This document shows positions 1-8,277 of a stretch of DNA of 64,000 bases, piece after piece. Location: assembly GCF_000191885.1 (NCBI RefSeq), contig NZ_AEWI01000007.1, positions 1 to 64,000 of the forward strand, given 5' to 3'. The first letter of the stretch is position 1. Each line of letters opens with the position of its first letter. Under the pieces are notes generated by a model. That model had not been told where the DNA came from. It worked only from the letters and a program-made list of their open reading frames with translations, and did no database searches. Made by a program: the position numbers and the translations under genes. The DNA is from Anaerophaga thermohalophila DSM 12881. Its GTDB lineage: Bacteria; Bacteroidota; Bacteroidia; Bacteroidales; Marinilabiliaceae.

Positions 1-453
1 TTTTCTTCAAAATGGTTGTCATTGTTGCCCTTCAGCTTTTTCGATAGTGTTTTTTGAGGAAACTCCAGTTATAAAAAAGGCTTATTTAAAATGATTCAAG
101 GTTGTGCTTTTTAGAAATTTAAACCGGAAATGCATATTAGTGATTTGTTTATAGTAGTAAACGTTGTTTAAACATACCCGACCCAAGGCTTGTTCACAGT
201 CTTTCATTAAAACCATCCCTGGGATGACGTTTAAGTTTTTGGTATGATAGCTTGCTCCGATTTATTGGGGGAACTTGCATGAATGATTTTATGCATTTAC
301 TTTTCTGACCATATTTGTTATTGTCCGTTTCAGAAAAATTCATTTCTTCTGTCTTCTACCTGTATAGCTTACCACCTTCCTATTCTTACTATCACCCTTC
401 TTACCTTTCTACCTCTGGCCCGTGCTCTCTGCTCTCTGCCCTCTGCTTTATCG
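1..453. other. Intergenic leader of window, no gene seen
   Basis: No convincing coding sequence in either direction. A degenerate copy of the type A dispersed repeat lies at about 245-330 (GAACTTGCATGAATGA, then TTTTATGCAT and GTCCGTTTCA). From about 340 to 445 the plus strand is a pyrimidine-rich, TCTGC/CTCT-rich low-complexity tract that runs into the end of murQ. A short open frame at 283-468 is explained by this tract. Confidence 0.6.
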
Positions 454-1293
454 TTATTGTCTGCGTGATTTGTTAAAACCGTCGATGGCCTTTTTAACAG
501 AGCCATAACGGATGAGCAGGTCCTGGGCAGTTTCCTGGTCCAGATTAAGCTCTTCCATGAGCATGTGGGTTCCGCGTTTGATGAGCTTCTGGTTGTTGAG
601 CTGCATATTGACCATCTTGTTCCCCTTCACTTTCCCGAGTTTGATCATCAGTGTAGTCGTAATCATGTTAAGGATCATTTTCTGGGCGGTACCGGCTTTA
701 AGACGAGTACTTCCGGTAATGAATTCCGGCCCTACTATTGCCTCGATGGGAAATTCGGCAACCTTAGCAATATCGGAATCCGGGTTGCAGGTTATACAAC
801 CTGTGAGGATGCCGTTTTTTCTGGCTTTGCGTATCCCGCCGATGACATAGGGCGTCGTTCCTGAAGCAGCTATGCCTATTACTGTATCGAGTTTGCTGAT
901 GTTGTATTTTTTCAATTCTTCCCACGCCATGTGGGGATCGTCTTCTGCATCTTCTACGGCTTTTCTGAGAGCAACGTCGCCTCCTGCAATGAGTCCGATA
1001 ACCAACGTATCGGGGACCCCGAAAGTAGGCGGTAATTCCGAAGCATCGAGGACCCCGAGACGACCACTGGTTCCTGCTCCAAGATAGAAAAGGCGTCCTC
1101 CCTGCTTCATCCTGTCTATGATGCGTACTATTAATTGTTCGATTTGAGGAAGTGCCTCCCTTACTGCGATATGCACTTTGGCATCCTCTTCATTCATGCT
1201 TCTTATCAGGTCGGCTACTTCCATTTTTTCCAGGTCTTTGAATCTTGACGGTGATTCAGTAATGTTAAGCGTGAATTTGTTCTTATCAGACAT
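454..1293 (-). CDS. murQ: N-acetylmuramic acid 6-phosphate etherase MurQ
   Basis: Cytoplasmic SIS-domain enzyme that cleaves the lactyl ether of MurNAc-6-phosphate to give GlcNAc-6-phosphate and D-lactate. The sequence shows the family signature GAGTSGRLGVLDASE, with E86 and, 31 residues on, E117 in AVEDAED. These match the spacing of the two catalytic glutamates (E83 and E114) known in E. coli MurQ. A small helical C-terminal domain follows. The length of 279 aa is close to the usual 295-305. The ATG start follows a 41-nt gap after the kinase gene, so the two form a probable kinase-murQ operon read leftward. Its product D-lactate can be used by the FAD/Fe-S dehydrogenase at 53.2 kb. Function is very secure. 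Confidence 0.97.
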   Translation of the reverse strand: MSDKNKFTLNITESPSRFKDLEKMEVADLIRSMNEEDAKVHIAVREALPQIEQLIVRIIDRMKQGGRLFYLGAGTSGRLGVLDASELPPTFGVPDTLVIGLIAGGDVALRKAVEDAEDDPHMAWEELKKYNISKLDTVIGIAASGTTPYVIGGIRKARKNGILTGCITCNPDSDIAKVAEFPIEAIVGPEFITGSTRLKAGTAQKMILNMITTTLMIKLGKVKGNKMVNMQLNNQKLIKRGTHMLMEELNLDQETAQDLLIRYGSVKKAIDGFNKSRRQ

Positions 1294-1334
1294 TTTATTG
1301 TTGTTTTATTAAAGTCAAAAATTGTACTTTGGCC

Positions 1335-2174
1335 CTATTGCCGGACGTGATAATCTATCAGGCCGGGCATCGGATCTTTAATGATCTTTCCGGGTGTAAG
1401 GTTTCTGAATTTCAGACTTTCTTTCAATATCTTATGAAAGTAAAAGGCAATACTTCCGGTGAAATGTACCGGCAGGGACCGGGCTTTTTTATATTGTAAA
1501 ACATTTCGTACCAGGAATTCATCAAAAGCATTCCTAACCAGTGCATAGAGAGAGGGATGTGAGATGTGATCGGAAATGAATTTGGTAAAGCCGGCCGCGT
1601 ACCGGTTAGGGAAAGGTTGTTTGTATATATGATCCAGAATTTCGGTAGCACTGGTCTTAAAAGTGTCAAAGAACAGCTGGGTTATATCGCCTGGAAGTTG
1701 ATTCTTCAGGATATCTGACAGCAACTTTTTCCCGATTACTGCTCCGCTGCCTTCATCTCCGAGGATGAATCCCAGGGGCGGTACACTTTCTATAATACGT
1801 GTGCCATCATAATGACAAGAATTGGAACCGGTGCCCAGAATACACGCTATTCCTTCGTTGTCCGCGCAAAGCGCGTGGGCGGCAGCCATCAGGTCACTCT
1901 GCACTTCGGGATGACCGGTTTCAAAAAACCGGACTAATGCATTACGGGCTGTCTTGTTGATCTCGGGGTTGGCACAACCCGCGCTGTAAAAGAAGATTGA
2001 ATCAAACTTACGTCGGTTATCATTAAATTCTTCCTTTAATGTTCTGATTATGGTCTCTTCGTCTTGATAATACGGGTTGATCCCCCTGGTTTGGATAAAT
2101 TTCTTTTCTCCATTCTCCTTGTCGAGAAGACACCACGTGGTTTTTGTCGATCCGCTGTCGGCAATTAGTATCAT
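1335..2174 (-). CDS. BadF/BadG-family amino sugar kinase, MurK-like
   Basis: ASKHA-fold sugar kinase of 279 aa. The N-terminal phosphate-1 loop (ADSGSTKTTW), the second phosphate loop (LGTGSNSCHYDG) and the nucleotide-site motif GDEGSGAVIGK are all visible, so it should be active. Members of this family phosphorylate GlcNAc and, in MurK of Tannerella and Clostridium, MurNAc at C6. Direct adjacency to murQ, with the kinase first, makes MurNAc or a GlcNAc/MurNAc pair the likely substrate; that is inference. It would feed MurQ with MurNAc-6-P in the cytoplasm. Transcription probably starts at the TACCTTTG promoter at 2206-2213 on the minus strand, giving a leader of about 25 nt. The ATG is at 2172-2174. 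Confidence 0.9.
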   Translation of the reverse strand: MILIADSGSTKTTWCLLDKENGEKKFIQTRGINPYYQDEETIIRTLKEEFNDNRRKFDSIFFYSAGCANPEINKTARNALVRFFETGHPEVQSDLMAAAHALCADNEGIACILGTGSNSCHYDGTRIIESVPPLGFILGDEGSGAVIGKKLLSDILKNQLPGDITQLFFDTFKTSATEILDHIYKQPFPNRYAAGFTKFISDHISHPSLYALVRNAFDEFLVRNVLQYKKARSLPVHFTGSIAFYFHKILKESLKFRNLTPGKIIKDPMPGLIDYHVRQ

Positions 2175-2205
2175 AATGCGAAAGATATATTATACTTTTG
2201 AATGG

Positions 2206-2213
2206 CAAAGGTA
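2206..2213 (-). promoter_or_regulatory. Predicted -7 element of kinase-murQ promoter
   Basis: Read on the minus strand this is TACCTTTG, an exact match to the Bacteroidota TAnnTTTG -7 element, about 32-39 nt ahead of the kinase ATG. There is no clear TTG at the -33 position, which would fit an activated promoter. It diverges from the amidase promoter at 2262-2291, with the TGTATTACA palindrome between them. Confidence 0.5.
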
Positions 2214-2247
2214 CTAAAAAATGTTTAGTTTTTCATATCATATAAGA

Positions 2248-2256
2248 TGTATTACA
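2248..2256. promoter_or_regulatory. TGTATTACA palindrome, candidate operator
   Basis: A 9-bp dyad (TGTATTACA) lying between the divergent promoters of the kinase-murQ and amidase transcripts. The same word or its complement recurs near 23.35, 24.56, 24.64 and 48.56 kb, mostly at promoters of salvage genes. I infer a transcription factor site; the protein is unknown. Confidence 0.4.
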
Positions 2257-2261
2257 AATTT

Positions 2262-2291
2262 TTGTTTCTTTAAAAATTGTTTCTAATTTTG
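2262..2291 (+). promoter_or_regulatory. Predicted promoter of amidase gene
   Basis: TTG at 2262-2264, 19 nt, then TAATTTTG at 2284-2291, matching the Bacteroidota -33/-7 consensus exactly. The surrounding block (TTTAAAAATT then TAATTTTGAACTC) is related to the promoter blocks at 24.6 and 48.5 kb. A start near 2298 would give a leader of roughly 108 nt. Confidence 0.55.
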
Positions 2292-2405
2292 AACTCCGAT
2301 TAAAGATCTAATTTAACCTGATATATTCATAAATTTTCGTAATGCGCAACGTAATAGAAATTTCATGAATAGACCGGGGTAGTCTTTTTTAAAAAAGAAT
2401 CAGGC

Positions 2406-5400
2406 ATGCGAAGTGGTTTAGTTTCTAAAGTGTTGTTGATGTTTTTTGTTTTCTTCCCTGGAATTGAAAACATTGCTTTTTCACAATTGAACCCAAAGGA
2501 GAAGAGAATGGCCGAAAAGGTGATGGAGGACATTTCTCCCTCCTCCGATTTGTTTAGAGGATGGAACTATCTGGGCCGAATGGAGGTTGATTCTGTTGCG
2601 GTTGACCAGGACAATGAACGTGTGGAGATTTATTTCTCGCCGCATGTTGTAAGAATTCCGGTCAGGCATGTCTGGCTTAACCATCTTAAGTATAACATAC
2701 GGAACAATCTGAGAAGGCGTTTCAGGGATTACAGCATTGAATTTTATTGCAACGGGCGTCCCATGGAAGATTATATCCCGTTGTATTATTATAATGGTGT
2801 CCCCGACTCGTTGCGGATGAAATCACACTCTCTTCGCCAGCCTCTGGCAGAGAAAATATCAGAACCGGATTTTCCGGCAGGACTGAGCAACAATAACATT
2901 GCTTTGTGGGCCAGCCATGGTTATTATTACGAGGCCAAACTCGACCGCTGGGAATGGCAACGGGCCCGTTTGTTCGGAACGGTCGAAGATATTTATCCTT
3001 TTATGTTTACAAGGAATTTTCTTGTCCCAATGCTTGAAGATGCGGGCGCTACTGTTTTTCTTTCCCGTGAGCGTGATATACAGGTGAATGAAGTAATTGT
3101 TGATAATGACCGCTCTACGGGTGACAGTGAATTAGTGGTGAACGATGGAAATGGTCAATGGATTGAGAGCGACCGAACGGGGTTTGCTCCAAAGGATACA
3201 CTCTTTCCCGGGGAAAATCCTTTTACCTCGGGCGCTTACCTGAAAATGGAGGTATCGCGCGAGGCAAGTGGAACTTTGCAATATATCCCCGAAATTCCTG
3301 AAAAGGGTGAATATGCCGTTTATATTTCCTGGGGAAAAGAAGCAAACGCTCTGACCAATGTTCCCTGTATTGTGAATCATTCCGGCGGACAGACCCGTTT
3401 TTCTTTGAATCAACAGATGGGATACGCCACCTGGGTCTATCTGGGTACATTTCATTTTCAGGCCGGAAGGAATCCCGGTCGGGGTTCTGTAACAATCGTT
3501 ACGCCTAAAAACTCCATAGGTGTGGTTTCGGCCGATGCTGTTCGTTTTGGTGGAGGCATGGGCAATGTAGCCCGCCGGCCTGCAGGGGCTTATATTCCGA
3601 GGCAGTGGTCGCTGAAAGACGGACAAACCGATTCTCACAGGGTTGAGATTAAAGACTTCGTAAGATATACATACAAATTGAGCGGCAAGCCCCGCTGGAT
3701 GGAAGCCGGCCGATATCAGCTTCAGTACGCGGGAATGCCCGACTCCATTGTTTATAGTCTTAACGACAATGAAAACGACTACAACGATGATTACCAATCA
3801 CGTGGCGAATGGGTCAACTACCTGATGGGGCGTCCCAATGGCCCTACTGGTACAGGAGAAGAAGTAGAGGGTCTGAATATTCCCGTTGATCTGGCTTTTG
3901 CCTTTCATACCGATGCAGGCACTACACCAGGTGACTCTGTTATTGGTACCCTCGGAATATACAGTAGTGAACGCGATGACGGAATGTTTCCGGATGGCAC
4001 TTCCAGACTCGCCAGCCGCGATCTGACCGATATGATTCAGTCACAAATTGTATCCGACGTCAGGCTGGGTTTTAAGGCCGACTGGACCCGACGTGCCATG
4101 TGGGACAGACAATATTCGGAGGCGTGGCGACCCAATGTTCCAACTATGTTGCTGGAACTCTTGTCGCATCAAAATCCGGCCGATATGAAATACGGTCTTG
4201 ACCCGCGTTTTCAGTTTGCCGTTGCCAGAGCCATCTATAAGGGTATGGCTCGTTTTCTGGCAGCACGAGAGGGCAGACAGGTGATTATAAAACCGCTTCC
4301 GCCCGATAATATGGCACTGGAAATTGTGGATGGCAAAAAAATTAAAATCAGCTGGAGTCCGGTCAAAGACCCATTGGAGCCTTCGGCTGTCCCAAGCGGA
4401 TACAAAGTTTACCAAAGAATTGACAACAACGGCTTTGATAATGGTATTTATACTACCGATACATCACTGGTAATAGAGGTGGATGAATATGAAACCATTT
4501 ACAGTTTTAAAGTAAGCGCTTTGAATGAAGGTGGTCAGAGCTTCCCCGGCGAAACCCTTGCTGTTTCTTTAAACCAGAATTCCGATGATCCGGTTCTTAT
4601 TGTCAATGGTTTCGACAGGGTGGCACCTCCTGCATTTGCCGATGGTAATATAACAGGTGTTGCCTGGTGGGAAGACGAAGGTGTGCCCTGGCACAGGGAT
4701 ATGAGTCATGTTGGCCGGCAATACGACTACGACCGTTCCTCTCCATGGCTCGACGATGACAGCCCCGGCAATGGTGCCAGCTATGCTGATATGGAAGGTA
4801 AAGTTATTCCCGGAAATAATTTTGATTTTGTTTTTTGTCACGGACAAGCCATCCGGGATGCCGGATATTCTTTCGTTTCCGTTAGCGATGAGGTGTTCGC
4901 CAAAAGCGACTTTAATGTTACTCCCTATTTTGCAGTCGATTTGATCTATGGTGAAGAACGAGGAACGCCGGCCTTGTTTAACCGGCAGCATAAAGATTAC
5001 CGGGTCTTAACTCCCGGTGTTCAGGAAAATCTGGAAAGGTTTGTCTCCAAAGGTGGGAACGTTCTGATTTCGGGTGCTTACATCGGTACCGACGCGGTTG
5101 AAAACAACGATACTGTGGCCATCGGTTTTGCCGAAGCATATCTGCATTACCGCTGGATGACCAATCATGCCGACAATACAGGTGAACTGATGGTGACAGA
5201 CAAAGCCTCAGCTCTTTTCATGCCATCTCTCAGCTATAATGCCGGATATCATCCTCATATTTACAAGGTGGAAGCACCAGATGGCATTGAACCGGCGGGC
5301 GATGGTGCATTCCGGATATTCAGGTATACCGCCGGTAAAGTAAGTGCCGGTGTGGCTTATTCGGGAAGCTACCGGAGCGTTGCCCTGGGGTTCCCGTTTG

Positions 5401-5471
5401 AGGCAGTGCCCGACAAAGAAGAACGAAACAAATTGATGAAGGATATATTGAAATTTTTCCAAAGGGATTAA
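2406..5471 (+). CDS. N-acetylmuramoyl-L-alanine amidase split by an inserted sandwich domain
   Basis: Secreted 1021-aa protein; residues 1-26 form a signal peptide. An Amidase_3 zinc hydrolase is visible in two pieces: H171 (LWASHG) and E194 (GTVEDIY) in the first, H501 (AFHTDAG) and E584 (LLELLSH) in the second. Between them, at about 235-395, lies a Golvesin/xanthan-lyase-type beta-sandwich (SGAYLKMEVS, GEYAVYISW). An FN3 domain follows at about 640-725, then a C-terminal region of about 300 residues that I cannot assign. Homologues are often labelled xanthan lyase in databases. The expected reaction is removal of stem peptides from MurNAc, leaving denuded glycan for the SpoIID, GHL10 and NamZ proteins nearby. 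It has its own promoter, divergent from murQ. The amidase assignment is strong; the exact substrate is inferred. Confidence 0.88.
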   Translation: MRSGLVSKVLLMFFVFFPGIENIAFSQLNPKEKRMAEKVMEDISPSSDLFRGWNYLGRMEVDSVAVDQDNERVEIYFSPHVVRIPVRHVWLNHLKYNIRNNLRRRFRDYSIEFYCNGRPMEDYIPLYYYNGVPDSLRMKSHSLRQPLAEKISEPDFPAGLSNNNIALWASHGYYYEAKLDRWEWQRARLFGTVEDIYPFMFTRNFLVPMLEDAGATVFLSRERDIQVNEVIVDNDRSTGDSELVVNDGNGQWIESDRTGFAPKDTLFPGENPFTSGAYLKMEVSREASGTLQYIPEIPEKGEYAVYISWGKEANALTNVPCIVNHSGGQTRFSLNQQMGYATWVYLGTFHFQAGRNPGRGSVTIVTPKNSIGVVSADAVRFGGGMGNVARRPAGAYIPRQWSLKDGQTDSHRVEIKDFVRYTYKLSGKPRWMEAGRYQLQYAGMPDSIVYSLNDNENDYNDDYQSRGEWVNYLMGRPNGPTGTGEEVEGLNIPVDLAFAFHTDAGTTPGDSVIGTLGIYSSERDDGMFPDGTSRLASRDLTDMIQSQIVSDVRLGFKADWTRRAMWDRQYSEAWRPNVPTMLLELLSHQNPADMKYGLDPRFQFAVARAIYKGMARFLAAREGRQVIIKPLPPDNMALEIVDGKKIKISWSPVKDPLEPSAVPSGYKVYQRIDNNGFDNGIYTTDTSLVIEVDEYETIYSFKVSALNEGGQSFPGETLAVSLNQNSDDPVLIVNGFDRVAPPAFADGNITGVAWWEDEGVPWHRDMSHVGRQYDYDRSSPWLDDDSPGNGASYADMEGKVIPGNNFDFVFCHGQAIRDAGYSFVSVSDEVFAKSDFNVTPYFAVDLIYGEERGTPALFNRQHKDYRVLTPGVQENLERFVSKGGNVLISGAYIGTDAVENNDTVAIGFAEAYLHYRWMTNHADNTGELMVTDKASALFMPSLSYNAGYHPHIYKVEAPDGIEPAGDGAFRIFRYTAGKVSAGVAYSGSYRSVALGFPFEAVPDKEERNKLMKDILKFFQRD

Positions 5472-5730
5472 TTCGTGCCTGTCTGTAAAGTCGGGAAAAG
5501 TTGTATCAAATCTGTCTGTTCAGAAAGTACCGGTTGCATGGCTTGCGCGGGAAGATAGGTTTAAGCGGACCAGACCTTTTTGGTTCTTTTTGGGGCAATG
5601 CCAAAAAGAACAATGGAAAATAAATTTGAAACCGGCTGCTGACTTTTTCAGCAGCCACTACTTTTATCGTAAATGAGTATTTTGGCGGTAACCGTAACAC
5701 AGCAAATGGTATTTTATGGACAGACACTAA
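5472..5730 (+). repeat. Fold-back repeat E1
   Basis: Copy of the E family. The left end GTGCCTGTCTGTAAAGTCGG is mirrored by the right end ATGGACAGACACTAA. The centre carries an extra segment with two perfect hairpins: GTTCTTTTTGG/CCAAAAAGAAC at 5583-5611 and GGCTGCTGA/TCAGCAGCC at 5634-5656. It begins at the stop codon of the amidase gene, and the two hairpins could act as its terminator. Confidence 0.7.
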
Positions 5731-5839
5731 TGCACAACAGATTGTTAGACGGCAATTGGCTGGTCGGTCGATTGGTCCTTTTTCAGAGTTCGTAAGTACT
5801 ACCCGACATTTTGATTGATAAAAAAAACAACCAGATTAT

Positions 5840-7330
5840 ATGAGCAAAATTGCATGTTTTTTACCGGTGGCCGAAAAGGCTGATCTGAAACAAACCATTA
5901 ATGAACTGAAAGCTTCTGATGAGGTTTCGGAAATTAATGTAATGATAACTCCCGAAAACCGTGAAGTTGTTCTGCCTGACGGGGTGAAGTCCATTGAAAT
6001 ACCCGCCCTTAATTCGACTGCCATGGTAGGGGAGATTGCAGGCCACAGCAATAATGCAGATTTTATTTTATTGTACACCAAATCTTTACCCCTGAAAATT
6101 GGCGATTTTTCGTTGGCACGCATGGTTCAGGCAGCTGAATATACCCGGGCCGGGATGGTTTATTCCGACTATTATGCGCTGAAAGAGGGAAAAATGATCA
6201 ATCACCCTGTGATTGATTATCAGGATGGGAGTTTACGCGATGATTTCAATTTCGGCTCTCTTCTTCTTTTTTCTGCTCCGGCGGTCAAAGAAGCAGTCGG
6301 GAGGATGAACGAAGACTTTAGATTTGCCGGTCTTTATGACCTGCGGCTGAAAATATCACAAAATCATAAACTCTTCCGTTTGCCGGAATTTTTGTATACC
6401 GAAATGGAAACCGATACCCGCCGTTCCGGTGAAAAGATTTTTGATTACGTGGACCCCAAAAACAGGGAAGTCCAGGTAGAGATGGAGAAAGCCTGTACGC
6501 TGCACCTGAAGGAGATTGGCGGATACCTTGAACCTCGGTTTGAAGCGGTGAAATTCGAAGAAGCTGATTTCCCGGTCGAGGCCTCGGTGATTATTCCCGT
6601 GCGAAACAGGGCGAAAACCATTGAGGACGCGGTTCGATCTGTTTTCAGGCAAAAAGCTGCCTTCAGCTTTAACTTAATTATTGTGGATAACCATTCGGAC
6701 GACGGGACTACCGATATCCTCAAAAAGCTCTCAGGAGAGGACGCCCGTTTGTTACATCTGATTCCGGAAAGTAAAGACCTTGGTATCGGTGGATGCTGGA
6801 ATATGGCGATTATGCATGAATCGTGCGGTAAATTTGCCATCCAGCTCGACAGTGATGACCTTTATGCCGATGATAAAGTAATACAAACCATTGTGGATGC
6901 CTTTTATGAGCAAAACTGTGCAATGGTGATCGGGTCTTACCAAATGGTTAACTTCAAGCTGGAAGAGATACCTCCCGGACTTATCGACCATAAGGAATGG
7001 ACGCCCGAAAACGGACGTAACAATGCGCTGCGAATTAACGGACTGGGAGCGCCCCGGGCCTTTTATACACCCGTATTGCGAAAGATAAAAGTGCCTAATG
7101 TAAGCTATGGGGAAGATTATGCAGTGGGTCTGGCAGTGTCGCGCGATTATCAGATTGGACGAATATACAAAACGCTTTACTTATGTCGGCGCTGGGAAGA
7201 TAATTCCGATGCATCACTTGATATTGTAAAGATGAATAATCACAATTTTTATAAAGACAGAGTGAGAACAATGGAATTGTGGGCGCGAATAGAAAAAACC
7301 AAAAACGAACATGATCAACCAAATAACTGA
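5840..7330 (+). CDS. Tandem GT-A / family 2 glycosyltransferase-like protein
   Basis: A 496-aa cytoplasmic protein with no signal peptide or membrane span. The C-terminal half (about 248-470) is a clear GT2 domain: ASVIIPVRNRAKTIEDAV, IVDNHSDDGTTDIL and the metal motif QLDSDDLYADD with D337. The N-terminal half (about 1-230) looks like a second, degenerate GT-A fold (AGMVYSDYYALKEG) without a clear DxD. The next gene starts 20 nt before its stop (7311 against 7330), so the two are translationally coupled and likely work together. The grouping GT2, DUF4922 and SpoIID beside AmpG is, from memory, common in Bacteroidota, but no function is established. It may use or check a nucleotide sugar in the salvage pathway; that is speculation. 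Confidence 0.8.
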   Translation: MSKIACFLPVAEKADLKQTINELKASDEVSEINVMITPENREVVLPDGVKSIEIPALNSTAMVGEIAGHSNNADFILLYTKSLPLKIGDFSLARMVQAAEYTRAGMVYSDYYALKEGKMINHPVIDYQDGSLRDDFNFGSLLLFSAPAVKEAVGRMNEDFRFAGLYDLRLKISQNHKLFRLPEFLYTEMETDTRRSGEKIFDYVDPKNREVQVEMEKACTLHLKEIGGYLEPRFEAVKFEEADFPVEASVIIPVRNRAKTIEDAVRSVFRQKAAFSFNLIIVDNHSDDGTTDILKKLSGEDARLLHLIPESKDLGIGGCWNMAIMHESCGKFAIQLDSDDLYADDKVIQTIVDAFYEQNCAMVIGSYQMVNFKLEEIPPGLIDHKEWTPENGRNNALRINGLGAPRAFYTPVLRKIKVPNVSYGEDYAVGLAVSRDYQIGRIYKTLYLCRRWEDNSDASLDIVKMNNHNFYKDRVRTMELWARIEKTKNEHDQPNN

Positions 7331-8273
7331 AAACAAGACGTTACAGGAAAAGGTAAATGATTTGATTGATGATCAGCTTGTTAACTGGCCGTTGGCTCGT
7401 GACAATTATGCCGGTTTAAAGGAGGTAAAAACCCGGACGCTGCACATGCGTCCTTCAACGGAAATGCGGGTACAGTTCAATCCGGGACGTATCCGATCTT
7501 CGGCGGCTAAAGTGGATCCAAAATCAATCAAAGAACGGAAATGTTTTTTATGTTCCGGAAATTTGCCTGCCGAACAAAAAGGCGTTGATGTCGGGGATTA
7601 TAAGGTTCTGGTTAATCCTTACCCTATTTTTTCGAGGCATCTGACCATCCCTCACAGGGAACATATTGACCAGCGAATTGAAGGACGACTTGGTGATATG
7701 TTGATAATTGCCCGTGAGCTTCCAGACTTTGTGCTGTTTTACAATGGACCGAGGTGCGGAGCGAGTGCCCCTGATCACCTTCATTTTCAGGCCGGCAATA
7801 AAGGGTTCCTTCCCATTGAAGAGGAATATCGTTTGCACCCCGGGAAATCGTTGCTGTTGGACAGAAAAGACATTAAAGTACACAGCGTGGAGAATTATTT
7901 CAGAAAGACGCTTGTTATTGAAAGCAACAATGAAAAACTGCTGGAAAACTGGTTTTTGAGAGTTTTCCGCTTTTTAGGGAAACTTCAAAAATATGAACAG
8001 GAACCTATGCTGAACATTCTTTGCTCATGGGAACATGATTTTTGGAGGGTTATTGTTTTCCCGCGCAGAGAACATCGTCCCCGTCAGTTTTATGCCAAAG
8101 GCGCAGAACAGGTATTGTTAAGTCCGGCATCAGTCGATTTTGGAGGCGTACTGATCACTCCACGAGAAGAAGATTTTGAAAAACTGAATAACGATTTAGT
8201 CGCCGATATTTTCCATCAGGTTACGCTGGATGAGGAGTCGTGGCACCTGGTGAAACTCATTTTTAATACCTGA
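7311..8273 (+). CDS. DUF4922 protein, GalT/HIT-like nucleotidyltransferase fold
   Basis: A 320-aa soluble protein of the DUF4922 family, related to galactose-1-phosphate uridylyltransferase and GDP-galactose/Ap4A phosphorylases. The active-site triad H156-x-H158-x-Q160 (DHLHFQ) has the GalT spacing, where the middle histidine is nucleotidylated. A C78-x-x-C81 pair (CFLCSGN) resembles the zinc site of GalT. This predicts a nucleotidyl transfer or phosphorolysis reaction on a sugar phosphate or nucleotide sugar. It overlaps the GT2 gene by 20 nt and is followed after 4 nt by the SpoIID gene, so the three form one operon. A MurNAc/GlcNAc-1-phosphate or UDP-sugar substrate is an inference from context only. 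Confidence 0.82.
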   Translation: MINQITENKTLQEKVNDLIDDQLVNWPLARDNYAGLKEVKTRTLHMRPSTEMRVQFNPGRIRSSAAKVDPKSIKERKCFLCSGNLPAEQKGVDVGDYKVLVNPYPIFSRHLTIPHREHIDQRIEGRLGDMLIIARELPDFVLFYNGPRCGASAPDHLHFQAGNKGFLPIEEEYRLHPGKSLLLDRKDIKVHSVENYFRKTLVIESNNEKLLENWFLRVFRFLGKLQKYEQEPMLNILCSWEHDFWRVIVFPRREHRPRQFYAKGAEQVLLSPASVDFGGVLITPREEDFEKLNNDLVADIFHQVTLDEESWHLVKLIFNT

Positions 8274-8277
8274 TACT

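Noticed and set aside
283-468. A small hydrophobic frame upstream of murQ
   Set aside because: It lies in a low-complexity pyrimidine tract and a degenerate type A repeat; no supporting signals.
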